Assembly: GCF_965228935.1 (NCBI RefSeq)
Contig: NZ_OZ245846.1
Location: 3,472,001 to 3,536,000 of the forward strand
DNA: 64,000 nucleotides
Direction of reading: 5' to 3'
Source: Ulvibacterium sp965228935
GTDB lineage: Bacteria > Bacteroidota > Bacteroidia > Flavobacteriales > Flavobacteriaceae
Shown here: one piece after another, positions 8,245 to 16,780 of the stretch
Layout of the letters: each line of letters opens with the position of its first letter
How positions within the stretch are numbered: position 1 is the first letter of the stretch
Notes under the pieces: generated by a model
Told to the model about the DNA's origin: nothing
Database searches by the model: none
The model's input: the letters and a program-made list of their open reading frames with translations, nothing else
Translations under genes and position numbers: made by a program

Positions 8245-9645
8245 TTATTGAAAGATGAGTCGCTCCCTTTCCCCATCCTCATTGAGCATGGTAATACTTG
8301 TTTTGCCATACCTGCTAATGGCGCCAAATAGGATTCGCGCTTCCTGTATATCATTGATTTCCTCACCATCTACGGCAAGCAATACCTTGCCATTTAGTCC
8401 GTACCCGCGGTAGGTTTCTGGGACTCCGACAATTTTTACGCCTTTTTTTGTCCTAAATCGTTTTTTATCATGATCGGTAAGGTTTTTTACCTCAAATCCC
8501 ATTACGGGAACTATCAAAGTCTGCCTCTCCTTCAATAAGACCTCTGTCTGTAAAGTCTCCCCATCACGTTCAATGGTAACCTCAACGGTATCGCCCGGTC
8601 TTTTGGTAGAAATATAACCCGTTAAATCGGGTAATTTGTGCACCTGAATATTATCGATCTGCTTTATGATATCCCCACGTTGCAGACCCGCTTCTTCCGC
8701 GCCCATTCCTTTCTCTATACCATCGATATAGACTCCATCTATATTCTTTACGCCTTTCTCCAGACCATATGGGGTGTTTGATCGAATTGGGTTGATGCCC
8801 AGCAGACCTTTCTGTACATTCCCATACTCCATAATGTCCTCAACGACCTTTTTGGCAATATTGCTAGGAACTGCAAAGGCATAGCCCACATAGGAACCTG
8901 TCTGCGAGGTTATGGCCGTATTAATGCCAATAAGATCTCCATTGGTATTTACCAAGGCCCCACCACTGTTACCCGGATTTACCGCCGCATCCGTTTGAAT
9001 AAAGGATTGATCCGCTTTTCCCAATGCCCTGGCCTTGGCACTTACAATTCCGGCAGTAACCGTGGAGGTAAGGTTGAATGGATTGCCCACGGCTAGTACC
9101 CATTCCCCAATTTTGGTATCATTGGAGTCTCCAAAAGCCAAGTAAGGCAGAGGTCGGTCTGCATCTATTTTTAGCAGTGCAATATCCGAATTGGGATCGG
9201 CCCCAATGAGTTCCGCTTCGTAGGTCTGGTTATTGTTTAAGGTCACCTGCAGTTGATTGGCCTTGTCTATTACATGATTGTTGGTCACGATATAACCGTC
9301 AGGTGTAATAATGACTCCAGACCCGGAACCGACCTGCGCTTTTTGGGTGCCTCCCGATCCGTAAAAGAAATCGAACAGATTACTCGGCCCCCGGCTAAGG
9401 GTTACATTTTTTACGTGTACCACGGCATTGACCGTATTTTCGGCGGCAACGGTGAAATCCACTTCGTTGATACCGGAACCTTTGGCAGATGTAGGTGTAT
9501 AACTTGTACTTGTTGCAAAAACTGGTGTTTCATTGGTTTTGGAGACCACCGTGTAGTTGGCCTTTTCAAAAAATAGCTTATAGGCACCGAGGGTAATGAC
9601 CCCCGCAAAAATGGCAACCAATAAAGAACTTCCTATTTTTTTCAT
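8245..9645 (-). CDS. HtrA/DegP-family periplasmic serine protease
   Basis: This is an envelope protein-quality-control protease of 466 residues. An N-terminal signal anchor (residues 6-24) is followed by a trypsin-like domain with the full triad: His124 in VTNNHVID, Asp154 in NSDIALLKI and Ser227 in NPGNSGGAL. Two C-terminal PDZ-like regions follow: LGINPIRSNTPYGLEKGVKN with GMGAEEAGLQRGDIIKQID, and a more diverged one ending GKVLLAVDGEEIND. The length and layout match Do-family proteases. It stands alone in its transcript, with a terminator downstream and the divergent dapF upstream. The signal anchor suggests either cleavage or tethering to the inner membrane. Confidence 0.95.
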   Translation of the reverse strand: MKKIGSSLLVAIFAGVITLGAYKLFFEKANYTVVSKTNETPVFATSTSYTPTSAKGSGINEVDFTVAAENTVNAVVHVKNVTLSRGPSNLFDFFYGSGGTQKAQVGSGSGVIITPDGYIVTNNHVIDKANQLQVTLNNNQTYEAELIGADPNSDIALLKIDADRPLPYLAFGDSNDTKIGEWVLAVGNPFNLTSTVTAGIVSAKARALGKADQSFIQTDAAVNPGNSGGALVNTNGDLIGINTAITSQTGSYVGYAFAVPSNIAKKVVEDIMEYGNVQKGLLGINPIRSNTPYGLEKGVKNIDGVYIDGIEKGMGAEEAGLQRGDIIKQIDNIQVHKLPDLTGYISTKRPGDTVEVTIERDGETLQTEVLLKERQTLIVPVMGFEVKNLTDHDKKRFRTKKGVKIVGVPETYRGYGLNGKVLLAVDGEEINDIQEARILFGAISRYGKTSITMLNEDGERERLIFQ

Positions 9646-9756
9646 ACGTAATTTTTCTAAAAATTTTAAAATACGGCATAAAATTAACAGAATTCCAAGC
9701 GGATTCGCATCCGTTTAACGACTTTTTAACTCCTAAAATTAGCTTAAATAAAGTCC

Positions 9757-9764
9757 TATCTTTG
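9757..9764 (+). promoter_or_regulatory. Candidate -7 box of the dapF operon
   Basis: TATCTTTG fits TAnnTTTG and lies 16 bases before the dapF ATG, implying a very short 5' leader. The identical octamer also precedes the genes at 12261, 42414 and 44171. Confidence 0.6.
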
Positions 9765-9780
9765 TACTGTAAACAGTGGC

Positions 9781-10557
9781 ATGAAACTTACTTTTTATAA
9801 ATATCAGGGAACCGGCAACGATTTTGTAATGATCGATAACCGCCGGAAAACTTTCCCGAAAAAGGATTCGGATTTGGTGTCTTCCTTGTGCGATAGAAGA
9901 TTCGGGATCGGTGCGGACGGACTTATCTTATTGGAAGGCGATCAGGATTCCGGATTTGGGATGGTATATTACAATGCAGATGGAAACGAGGGCAGTCTAT
10001 GTGGTAATGGCGGAAGATGTTTCGTGACCTTTGCGAAACATTTGGGCCTCATTGAGGATACCATGGTTTTTATGGCTGCGGACGGCGTTCATGAGGCAAG
10101 TATTACCGGGGATATGGTGAGTTTAAGGATGCAGAATGTGTCGGACATAAGGCAAAAGCCAAATGCCATTTTTTTGGATACGGGTTCTCCACACCATGTC
10201 CAATTAATTGAAGAACTATCCAATTTTCAAGTATACAGGGAAGGGGCCAGATTGCGCTATGGGCTTTACGGCAAGTCTGGAAGCAATATTAACTTTGTGG
10301 AGCCTTCCGGAAATGGCTCATTTGCCGTAAGAACCTATGAAAGGGGTGTAGAGGATGAGACGCTTTCCTGTGGTACCGGAGTTACCGCCGTAGCACTGGC
10401 TATGCATAGTATAGGAAAATTACAGCACAACGAGGCCAAAATACGGACTCAGGGAGGAGAACTAAAGGTAACCTTCAATGTTGAAAACGGGGAATATACC
10501 GATGTTCATCTTATCGGTCCGGCCAAATTGGTATATAAAGGTGAAATTGAATGTTGA
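9781..10557 (+). CDS. dapF: Diaminopimelate epimerase
   Basis: DapF converts LL- to meso-diaminopimelate for lysine and peptidoglycan synthesis. The 258-residue protein has the two catalytic cysteines of this PLP-independent epimerase: Cys74 in NEGSLCGNGGRC and Cys197 in DETLSCGTGVTA. The N-terminus (MKLTFYKYQGTGNDFVMIDN) and substrate-binding segments (GIGADGLILLE, DTGSPHHVQLI) are typical. It begins a run dapF, acetyltransferase, mltG with overlapping reading frames (7 bases with the next gene), so it is co-transcribed with a peptidoglycan-processing enzyme. dapA, from the same pathway, lies about 28 kb away at 38054. Confidence 0.97.
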   Translation: MKLTFYKYQGTGNDFVMIDNRRKTFPKKDSDLVSSLCDRRFGIGADGLILLEGDQDSGFGMVYYNADGNEGSLCGNGGRCFVTFAKHLGLIEDTMVFMAADGVHEASITGDMVSLRMQNVSDIRQKPNAIFLDTGSPHHVQLIEELSNFQVYREGARLRYGLYGKSGSNINFVEPSGNGSFAVRTYERGVEDETLSCGTGVTAVALAMHSIGKLQHNEAKIRTQGGELKVTFNVENGEYTDVHLIGPAKLVYKGEIEC

Positions 10558-11072
10558 GGCTCAAGGGCGAACATATCCATTTAAGGGCTTTGGAACCAGA
10601 GGATTTGGAATTCTTATACCAATTGGAGAATAATCCTGAGGTATGGGAAATCAGTGGAACCACAGCTCCATACTCCAAACACGTTTTAAAACAGTATTTG
10701 GAAAACGCCCATCGCGACATTTATGATGTAAAACAATTGCGTTTATGCATATGCACTGCGAAAGATGTTGTCATCGGCTTTGTGGATTTGTTCGACTTTG
10801 ATCCCAAAAACAGGAGAGCCGGTATCGGGATTATCTTAATAGCAGGTGAGCAGGGCAAAGGTGTGGGTACCGAGACCCTACGGCTTTTATGCGACTATGC
10901 ATTTTCCGTGTTGGATTTAAGGCAATTATATGCCAATGTGACTACGGATAATGAGAGAAGTCTACACCTATTTCGCAAATTGGGGTTTGAAAAAGTTGGA
11001 ACTAAAAAGGACTGGATTTTTTTCAATGGAAACTATAGGGACGAAATTTTGTTTCAAAAGATAAACACATAA
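10551..11072 (+). CDS. GNAT-family N-acetyltransferase, RimJ/RimL-like
   Basis: The 173-residue product belongs to the RimJ/RimL-like acetyltransferases. It shows the typical opening LRLKGEHIHLRALEPEDLEF, the acetyl-CoA loop GEQGKGVGTETLRLLCDYAF (about residues 100-120) and the terminal motif NERSLHLFRKLGFEKVG. The acceptor is unknown: relatives modify ribosomal protein N-termini, antibiotics or small amines. Its ATG overlaps the last codons of dapF, and its stop overlaps the mltG start (TAATG), so all three are translationally coupled. In flavobacteria this order recurs, but a role in cell-wall metabolism is not proven. Confidence 0.9.
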   Translation: MLRLKGEHIHLRALEPEDLEFLYQLENNPEVWEISGTTAPYSKHVLKQYLENAHRDIYDVKQLRLCICTAKDVVIGFVDLFDFDPKNRRAGIGIILIAGEQGKGVGTETLRLLCDYAFSVLDLRQLYANVTTDNERSLHLFRKLGFEKVGTKKDWIFFNGNYRDEILFQKINT

Positions 11073-12115
11073 TGTATATCAAAAGGATTTTATTGGTTAT
11101 CGTATTGATTGGACTGGTTGCTGGGGGGCTATTTGCCTATAAGGTATATAGCGCCATTTTTTCTCCAAATACTTCCTTTGCGAATGATGAAGCCTTTGTC
11201 TACATCAAATCAGATGCATCCTTTGCCGAAGTAAGGGAAGTTTTAGATCCTTTATTGGAAGATTTGGATTCTTTTGAACAGATTGCCAAAAGAAAGGGGT
11301 ATGCCTCCAACATAAAGGGGGGCAAATATGCCATTACCAAGGGAATGAACAACAACGAAATAATCAATTCCCTACGTAGTGCCAATATTCCGGTAAAGGT
11401 TTCCTTTAATAATCAGGAGACTTTGGAAAATTTGGCCGGTAGGGTAGCTTCCCAAATTGAGGCGGATAGTACATCCCTGGTACGGGCGTTTAAGGATAAT
11501 GCATTTTTAAAGCCCAATAATTTCGATGATGACTCTAGCTTGGGCATGTATATCCCGAATAGTTATGAGTTTTTTTGGAATACCTCTGCCCAAGGATTCC
11601 GAGAACGGATGTTAAAGGAATACCATCGATTTTGGAATACGGAACGCTTGGATAAGGCCAAGGAATTGGAGCTTTCCCCAAAGGAAGTAGTAACTTTGGC
11701 CTCTATTGTACATAAGGAATCCGCTAAAATCGATGAAAGGCCCAAGGTAGCGGGATTATATCTGAACAGACTGCGCAAAAATATGCGTTTACAGGCCGAT
11801 CCCACCGTAATTTTTGCTATGAAAAAGCATGCGGATGACTTTGACATGGTCATTAAACGGGTGCTGTACAAGGATTTGGAGCTCGATTCACCATATAATA
11901 CCTACAAGTATAACGGTCTGCCGCCAGGTCCCATAACCATGCCCGATATTTCGGCCATTGATGCCGTCCTAAACCCGGAAAAACACGACTACTATTATTT
12001 TGTGGCCAATGTAGAGAATTTTGGCTATCACAAATTTGCAGAGACTTTGGCGCAGCACAACCGAAATAAGGTGCAGTACATCCGTTGGATTAATGCACAA
12101 AAAATTAGAAGATAG
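11072..12115 (+). CDS. mltG: Endolytic peptidoglycan transglycosylase MltG
   Basis: MltG is an inner-membrane enzyme that cuts nascent glycan strands and sets their length. The 347-residue protein has one N-terminal membrane span (residues 5-27) and then the YceG domain. The catalytic glutamate is Glu216 in LASIVHKESAK. Nearby conserved residues are in RPKVAGLYLNRLRKNMRLQADPTV, and the C-terminal signature is SPYNTYKYNGLPPGPITMP. The usual N-terminal LysM-like region is partly recognisable (FAEVREVLDPLLEDLDSFEQ and GGKYAITKGMNNNEI). It is the last gene of the dapF transcript. A 145-base gap with a new promoter box separates it from the next gene. Confidence 0.95.
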   Translation: MYIKRILLVIVLIGLVAGGLFAYKVYSAIFSPNTSFANDEAFVYIKSDASFAEVREVLDPLLEDLDSFEQIAKRKGYASNIKGGKYAITKGMNNNEIINSLRSANIPVKVSFNNQETLENLAGRVASQIEADSTSLVRAFKDNAFLKPNNFDDDSSLGMYIPNSYEFFWNTSAQGFRERMLKEYHRFWNTERLDKAKELELSPKEVVTLASIVHKESAKIDERPKVAGLYLNRLRKNMRLQADPTVIFAMKKHADDFDMVIKRVLYKDLELDSPYNTYKYNGLPPGPITMPDISAIDAVLNPEKHDYYYFVANVENFGYHKFAETLAQHNRNKVQYIRWINAQKIRR

Positions 12116-12198
12116 GCCACTAATCCAGTTTTTAAGACATGTTAACTAAAATTGGATATTTTTAACAAAGTCTTGGAGAACAACGGTGAAATGGGATT

Positions 12199-12206
12199 TA
12201 TCTTTG
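12199..12206 (+). promoter_or_regulatory. Candidate -7 box for the gene at 12261
   Basis: TATCTTTG, a TAnnTTTG match, lies 54 bases before the ATG at 12261. This is consistent with a separate promoter after mltG. Confidence 0.5.
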
Positions 12207-12260
12207 TCCCGTGAAATTTAAGCAAGCCATTTTGGCCGTAAGTCTTAAGAAAATCATGGT

Positions 12261-12890
12261 ATGAAAAGAGGTATAATCTTTTTTTGTCCCTTGATCTTAC
12301 TTTTTATTTTAACGAGTTTTGGGAATAAAGCCACAACGGTCAAAGTTCCGGAGACCCTTAAAGTAAAAGAACCTACTGAAGTTTTGTTCCCCAAAAACAA
12401 AACTGCTATTAGCGCGACCATGGTCGTACCTCCCTTTCTGGGGAGTTCCTACATTGGCTTTAAGGAGGCCCTGGCCTTCAAGGAGTCGCAAGGAAACTAC
12501 TTTACCACCAATACCCTGGGATATTTGGGAAAATATCAGTTCGGTATTGGAACGCTACAACTCATGGGAGTTTACAGTGCCACACGTTTTCTGAACGACC
12601 CCATTCTACAGGAAAAAGTGTTCTACACCAATATGGCCAGGAACAAATGGATTCTTAGAAGGGATATCGCACGGTTCGTCGGGAAACGGATTCGAGGCGT
12701 GGAGATTACGGAATCTGGAATGTTGGCAGCGGCACATTTGGCCGGACCGGGTAATGTGAAAAAGTACCTTAGGTCGTATGGGCAGGTCGACGTATCGGAT
12801 GAATACGGTACATGCATAGCCGATTACATTAGAAAATTCTCCGGCTATGACGTTTCCTATGTTGCTTCCAAACGTAACCCAAAAGTTTAA
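12261..12890 (+). CDS. Exported lytic-transglycosylase-like (SLT fold) protein
   Basis: The 209-residue protein has a signal peptide (MKRGIIFFCPLILLFILTSF) and, after a 50-residue linker, a goose-lysozyme/SLT-like domain. The likely catalytic residue is Glu75 in ALAFKESQGNYFTTN, followed by YLGKYQFGIGTLQLMG and MLAAAHLAGPGNVKKYLRSYG, the usual second half of the active-site cleft. It probably trims peptidoglycan in the periplasm. No LysM module is visible, although similar proteins are often named for one. The gene is single, with its own TATCTTTG box and a terminator shared with the opposing gene. Activity is inferred from the fold only. Confidence 0.75.
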   Translation: MKRGIIFFCPLILLFILTSFGNKATTVKVPETLKVKEPTEVLFPKNKTAISATMVVPPFLGSSYIGFKEALAFKESQGNYFTTNTLGYLGKYQFGIGTLQLMGVYSATRFLNDPILQEKVFYTNMARNKWILRRDIARFVGKRIRGVEITESGMLAAAHLAGPGNVKKYLRSYGQVDVSDEYGTCIADYIRKFSGYDVSYVASKRNPKV

Positions 12891-12919
12891 GATATTAGTT
12901 ATATATGAAAATGGGTAGG

Positions 12920-12947
12920 TCCGGTCGGAAACGACCGGATTTATTTT
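12920..12947. terminator. Terminator between convergent genes
   Basis: The stem TCCGGTCG-gaaa-CGACCGGA (12920-12939) is followed by a T-rich run on the plus strand. It ends the gene at 12261 and abuts the stop codon of the opposing methyltransferase at 12948. Confidence 0.85.
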
Positions 12948-13661
12948 TTATCCCTGTATGATAAATATGGTGGGTCTTTTGTGCAATTCAACCCTGTTGT
13001 TCTTCCAATCCCGAATGGGCCGAGTAAGGATAAACTCGGTAGGAAGGGTAATATCCGTTGCAATGCAAAGCTTGGTATTAATGGACAGGGATCTCAAAAG
13101 TTCACCGAGCAATTTATCATTTCGATAAGGGGTCTCGATAAATATTTGGGACTGTCCCTTTTCAATGGATAATCGCTCCAAACGTTTTATTTCTTTCTTT
13201 CGTTCCGAGGCATCTATGGGCAGGTAACCGTTAAAGGCAAAATCCTGACCATTGAGACCACTGGCCATCATGGCCAATAGTATGGAGGATGGACCGACCA
13301 AGGGAACAACGCGAATATTTTTTTCGTGGGCGATACGGACCACATCGGCCCCTGGATCGGCTATCCCCGGACAGCCCGCTTCGGAGAGAACGCCTACATC
13401 AAGACCTTCAAGGCAGGGTAAGAGAAAACCGGGAATCTCCTGCGGGTCCGTATACTTGTTCAAAACCTGCATCTTTAAATTGGGCTGGGACTTTCTAGGA
13501 CTTATTTTTTTGATAAAACGCCTGGCGGATTTTTCATTTTCCACCACGTAATGATCAATTTCCTCAATGGCTTGTTTTATGGAAATGGGCAATACTTCAA
13601 GAGGGGCGATATCCCCGAGGGTGGATGGAATGAGATACAATTTGCCTTGGGCCTTGGCCAT
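12948..13661 (-). CDS. SAM-dependent methyltransferase, RsmI-like (tetrapyrrole methylase fold)
   Basis: The 237-residue protein has the tetrapyrrole-methylase fold used by RsmI, which 2'-O-methylates C1402 of 16S rRNA. Supporting segments are GKLYLIPSTLGDI near the N-terminus (RsmI normally has LYVVATPIGNL), LSEAGCPGIADPGADVVRIAHE, VPLVGPSSILLAMMASGLNGQDFAFNGYLP and QSIFIETPYRN-type residues. It is shorter than RsmI of Escherichia coli and lacks its C-terminal region. The Bacteroidota carry a second, diverged RsmI-like paralogue of this kind, so the true substrate is uncertain. It ends the dnaA-phosphatase-methyltransferase transcript, with 6-base gaps between genes. Confidence 0.8.
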   Translation of the reverse strand: MAKAQGKLYLIPSTLGDIAPLEVLPISIKQAIEEIDHYVVENEKSARRFIKKISPRKSQPNLKMQVLNKYTDPQEIPGFLLPCLEGLDVGVLSEAGCPGIADPGADVVRIAHEKNIRVVPLVGPSSILLAMMASGLNGQDFAFNGYLPIDASERKKEIKRLERLSIEKGQSQIFIETPYRNDKLLGELLRSLSINTKLCIATDITLPTEFILTRPIRDWKNNRVELHKRPTIFIIQG

Positions 13662-13667
13662 TTGTAA

Positions 13668-14129
13668 TTAAGGTTGGTTTTCTAACTTTCGGGCAATTTC
13701 GGAACAGGCCTTGTCGATAAGGTGGAATACCTTTTCAAAACCATCCCCTGGGCCATAGTAGGGATCGGGAACTTCCCGAATTTCGGATTCCACCTCCTCC
13801 AACAGCATTTTTACTTTTTGGGCCTGGTCTTCGTTCCGCGCCAATGAAATTACATTTCTGTAATTACTACGGTCCATCGTATAAATAACGTCAAAATTAT
13901 CGAAATCCTTGGGGGAGAATTGTCTACATCGTTGATGGGAAATGTCTATTCCATATTTTCGGCTCACAGCAATACTACGTTCATCCGGTTTGTTCCCCAA
14001 ATGATAACTTCCCGTGCCTGCGGAATCTACCATAATTTTTTCGGGATTTACTTTGCTCTGTAAAATACCTTCGGCCAAAGGCGACCTACAGATATTCCCC
14101 AGGCAGACCATTAATATCCTGGTGGCCAT
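13668..14129 (-). CDS. Low-molecular-weight protein-tyrosine phosphatase
   Basis: This is a cytoplasmic phosphatase of 153 residues with the P-loop CLGNICRSP (Cys-X5-Arg-Ser) at residues 9-17. The general-acid aspartate lies in VPDPYYGPGDGFEKVFHLID, a near-exact family signature. The middle segment HQRCRQFSPKDFDNFDVIYTMDRSNY is also typical. The partner substrate is unknown: relatives dephosphorylate tyrosine kinases of capsule synthesis, or arginine-phosphorylated proteins. It lies 6 bases downstream of dnaA and 6 bases upstream of the methyltransferase gene, so the three are a single transcript. Nothing in the sequence links it to replication. Confidence 0.93.
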   Translation of the reverse strand: MATRILMVCLGNICRSPLAEGILQSKVNPEKIMVDSAGTGSYHLGNKPDERSIAVSRKYGIDISHQRCRQFSPKDFDNFDVIYTMDRSNYRNVISLARNEDQAQKVKMLLEEVESEIREVPDPYYGPGDGFEKVFHLIDKACSEIARKLENQP

Positions 14130-14135
14130 AGATGA

Positions 14136-15560
14136 TCAGGAAAGCTTTTTGGTTAGGTCATCTATATATTTACGGAATTGCTTGTCCGTTTCCGCTAGGT
14201 TGTCCACGGTCTTACAGGCATGCAATACCGTAGCATGATCACGTTTCCCGATTTGGGAACCGATACTGGCCAAGGAGGCCTTGGTAAATTTTTTGGCAAA
14301 GAACATGGCCAATTGCCTTGCCTGAACAATATGTCTTTTTCGGGTTTTGGATTGTAACGTGGCCACATCCATCTCAAAATAGTCGGACACCACTTTTTGG
14401 ATATAGTCAATGGAAACTTCCCGTTTGGTGTTCTTTACGAATTTTTCCACTACCTGTTGGGCAAGTTCCAAGGTCACTTCCTTTTTGTTGAAGGAAGACT
14501 GGGCGATAAGCGATATGATGGCCCCTTCCAGTTCCCTAATGTTGGTCTTTATATGTTTGGCCACATAATCCACGATATCATCGGGCATTTCTACCCCATC
14601 CCGATACAACTTATTCTTGAGGATGGATATCCGTGTCTCGTAATCCGGATTCTGCAATTCCGCGGAGAGCCCCCACTTGAAACGAGACAACAAACGCTGT
14701 TCAATATCCTGCATATCTACAGGGGCCTTATCCGAGGTAAGGACTACCTGCTTTCCATTTTGGTGCAAGTGGTTGAAGATATGGAAGAACACATCCTGGG
14801 TACCCGATTTTCCAGATAGGAACTGTACATCATCTATGATTAGGACATCGATCAACTGATAGAAATGGATAAAGTCGTTCCGCGTATTCTTTTTTACGGA
14901 TTCAATGTACTGTTGTGTGAATTTTTCGGCAGAGATGTAAAGTACCGTACGTTCCGGATATTTGTCCTTGATCTCTACCCCGATGGCATGTGCCAGATGC
15001 GTTTTTCCCAAGCCTACGCCCCCGAATACCAAAAGTGGATTAAACGAGGTGCCTCCCGGTTTATTGGCTACGGCCATACCTGCCGAACGGGCCAAACGAT
15101 TGGAGTCCCCTTCCAAAAAATTATCAAAATTGTAATTGGGATTTAGTTGCGATTCAATTTTTATGTTCCGGATTCCGGGAATAACGAAGGGATTCCGCAA
15201 TTCCGGGTTTTTGGATTTGATCGGAACGTCCATTTCCTGGGCCCCAACATGGCTTCTATTGGAACTGGGTATCTTTTCGGTAAAAGGTTCCCGGTTCCCA
15301 TAGGTGTTTTCCATGCGTATGATGTAGACCAATTTGGCCGTCTCCCCCAATTCCTTGGTAAGCGCTACCTTCAATAATTTTACGTAGTGTTCCTCCAGCC
15401 ATTCGTAGAAAAATTTACTGGGGACTTGAATGCTCAGCGCATTGTCCGTTAATTTGACCGGTTTTATCGGTTCGAACCAAGTTTTGAATGCCTGCGGTTG
15501 GATATTATCTTCGATAAAGGCCAAACAATTGTTCCATACGGAATTTGCAGTAACACTCAT
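14136..15560 (-). CDS. dnaA: Chromosomal replication initiator protein DnaA
   Basis: DnaA binds origin boxes and opens the DNA for replication. The 474-residue protein has domain I (residues 1-85, VWNNCLAFIEDNIQPQAFKT), a variable linker, the AAA+ domain with Walker A GGVGLGKTHLAHAIG and Walker B LIIDDVQFL, and the C-terminal helix-turn-helix with KRDHATVLHACKTV. The DnaA signature appears as GSQIGKRDHATVLHACKTV. No run of consensus DnaA boxes (TTATCCACA) was seen in the 207 bases upstream or around the gene, and dnaN is not adjacent, so the origin is probably elsewhere. This arrangement, with a phosphatase and a methyltransferase after dnaA, is common in flavobacteria. Confidence 0.97.
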   Translation of the reverse strand: MSVTANSVWNNCLAFIEDNIQPQAFKTWFEPIKPVKLTDNALSIQVPSKFFYEWLEEHYVKLLKVALTKELGETAKLVYIIRMENTYGNREPFTEKIPSSNRSHVGAQEMDVPIKSKNPELRNPFVIPGIRNIKIESQLNPNYNFDNFLEGDSNRLARSAGMAVANKPGGTSFNPLLVFGGVGLGKTHLAHAIGVEIKDKYPERTVLYISAEKFTQQYIESVKKNTRNDFIHFYQLIDVLIIDDVQFLSGKSGTQDVFFHIFNHLHQNGKQVVLTSDKAPVDMQDIEQRLLSRFKWGLSAELQNPDYETRISILKNKLYRDGVEMPDDIVDYVAKHIKTNIRELEGAIISLIAQSSFNKKEVTLELAQQVVEKFVKNTKREVSIDYIQKVVSDYFEMDVATLQSKTRKRHIVQARQLAMFFAKKFTKASLASIGSQIGKRDHATVLHACKTVDNLAETDKQFRKYIDDLTKKLS

Positions 15561-15767
15561 TTTTAAGTTTATCTTATTTTGTTGGTTAGTGACTTCGCTA
15601 GTTGGTCGAAAATTGGTCGGAGCGAACCATACTTTCTGAGTGGGACAAATATGTGAACAATAATCCTAAAAAAAAAATCAATCCCTATTGAATTTACCCT
15701 TTTTTTTTCGCATGTTCCGGGCTATTCGTACAAAGCTTTTAAATATATACTTTTTAGTTGAAAAAAT

Positions 15768-16169
15768 ATGGATTTTAACGAAATTTCTTTTCGAATTCGT
15801 TACGGCGAAACCGATCAAATGGGAATTGTTTATCACGGGAACTACCCGCAATATTTGGAGATGGGAAGGATTGAGTGGTTAAGGGTCCTTGGAATTTCTT
15901 ACAAATCCATGGAGGAAAGTGGAATATTGCTGCCTGTAATTTCCCTGCAGATCAACTTCAAAAAATCGGCGCTCTATGACGACTTGATCACGGTAAAAAC
16001 CATACTCAAAAAACCACCCATGGCACGTATCGAATTCGACTATGTCATTTACCGAAATTCCAATGAAATTTTAGCCACCGCGAATACGGTTTTGGCCTTT
16101 ATGGACCGGGATACCAAACGCCCTAGAAGATGCCCTGATTATCTCTTGGAAAAATTGAGTGGTCTTTAG
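15768..16169 (+). CDS. Acyl-CoA thioesterase, hot-dog fold (YbgC/4HBT type)
   Basis: The 133-residue protein hydrolyses acyl-CoA thioesters. The N-terminal active-site signature is RYGETDQMGIVYHGNYPQYLEMGRIEWLR, with the catalytic aspartate in ETDQMG. The rest is the hot-dog core (LQINFKKSALYDDLITVKTI, RIEFDYVIYRNSNEILATANTVLAFMD). The ATG at 15768 gives the expected short N-terminus. It is transcribed divergently from dnaA and converges on yigZ, with the two stop codons overlapping by 4 bases. The natural acyl substrate is unknown; YbgC relatives act on short or medium acyl-CoAs and are sometimes tied to envelope maintenance. Confidence 0.92.
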   Translation: MDFNEISFRIRYGETDQMGIVYHGNYPQYLEMGRIEWLRVLGISYKSMEESGILLPVISLQINFKKSALYDDLITVKTILKKPPMARIEFDYVIYRNSNEILATANTVLAFMDRDTKRPRRCPDYLLEKLSGL

Positions 16170-16780
16170 GCCAAGATTTCTATGTCCAATCCTTGTATGC
16201 CGCCTAGGATTCTTTGGGTATTTTCCAGGTTCTTTTTATCGGACAAGAGGGTAATACTACAATCCATTTCCAGGTTTTGGGATACGATTTCCAGTTTTTG
16301 TCGTTTAATGGCTTGCATCACTTTATTTAAGGCGACGTAATCAAAGGCAAGTTTCAAACGTATTTTTATTCTTTTCTCCACCATAGGCGCTGCCTCCAAG
16401 GCCATCCGGGCCGTGCTTCTATAGGCATTGATAAGCCCACCGACGCCCAATTTGGTCCCTCCAAAGAATCGAACTACGGCCACCAATACATTAGTGATTT
16501 CAAAAGACTGTATTTGACCGTATATGGGTGCCCCCGCAGAATTTCTGGGTTCGCCATCATCATTTGTACGATATTGGATATCGTCTGTCCCTATTTGCCA
16601 AGCATAACAAACGTGGTTGGCCTTGGGATGCTTTTTCCTTAATTCTTCGATAAGCGGCTTTACGTCCTCTACCGTATCTACGGGAAAGGCATATCCATAG
16701 AACTTACTTTTTTTGTCCACAAAGAGTACCTCCTCCGAAGGGTGGGCCAGGGTTTTGTGGCTATGGGGTTTCTTTTCCAT
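16166..16780 (-). CDS. YigZ/IMPACT-family protein
   Basis: The 204-residue protein matches the UPF0029/IMPACT family. The conserved core includes EVLFVDKKSKFYGYAFPVDT, HPKANHVCYAWQIG, RTNDDGEPRNSAGAPIYGQI and VVRFFGGTKLGVGGLINAYR, followed by a C-terminal ferredoxin-like domain. The eukaryotic relative IMPACT modulates GCN2, while the bacterial function is unsettled. The ATG at 16780 overlaps the stop of the upstream transporter gene (TAATG). An upstream extension of the frame has no family similarity and was discarded. It ends the ribD-HAD-EamA-yigZ transcript. Confidence 0.9.
   Translation of the reverse strand: MEKKPHSHKTLAHPSEEVLFVDKKSKFYGYAFPVDTVEDVKPLIEELRKKHPKANHVCYAWQIGTDDIQYRTNDDGEPRNSAGAPIYGQIQSFEITNVLVAVVRFFGGTKLGVGGLINAYRSTARMALEAAPMVEKRIKIRLKLAFDYVALNKVMQAIKRQKLEIVSQNLEMDCSITLLSDKKNLENTQRILGGIQGLDIEILA

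Noticed and set aside
15561..15767. Replication origin next to dnaA
   Set aside because: No TTATCCACA-like boxes and no dnaN were seen. The gap is short and AT-rich only in part.
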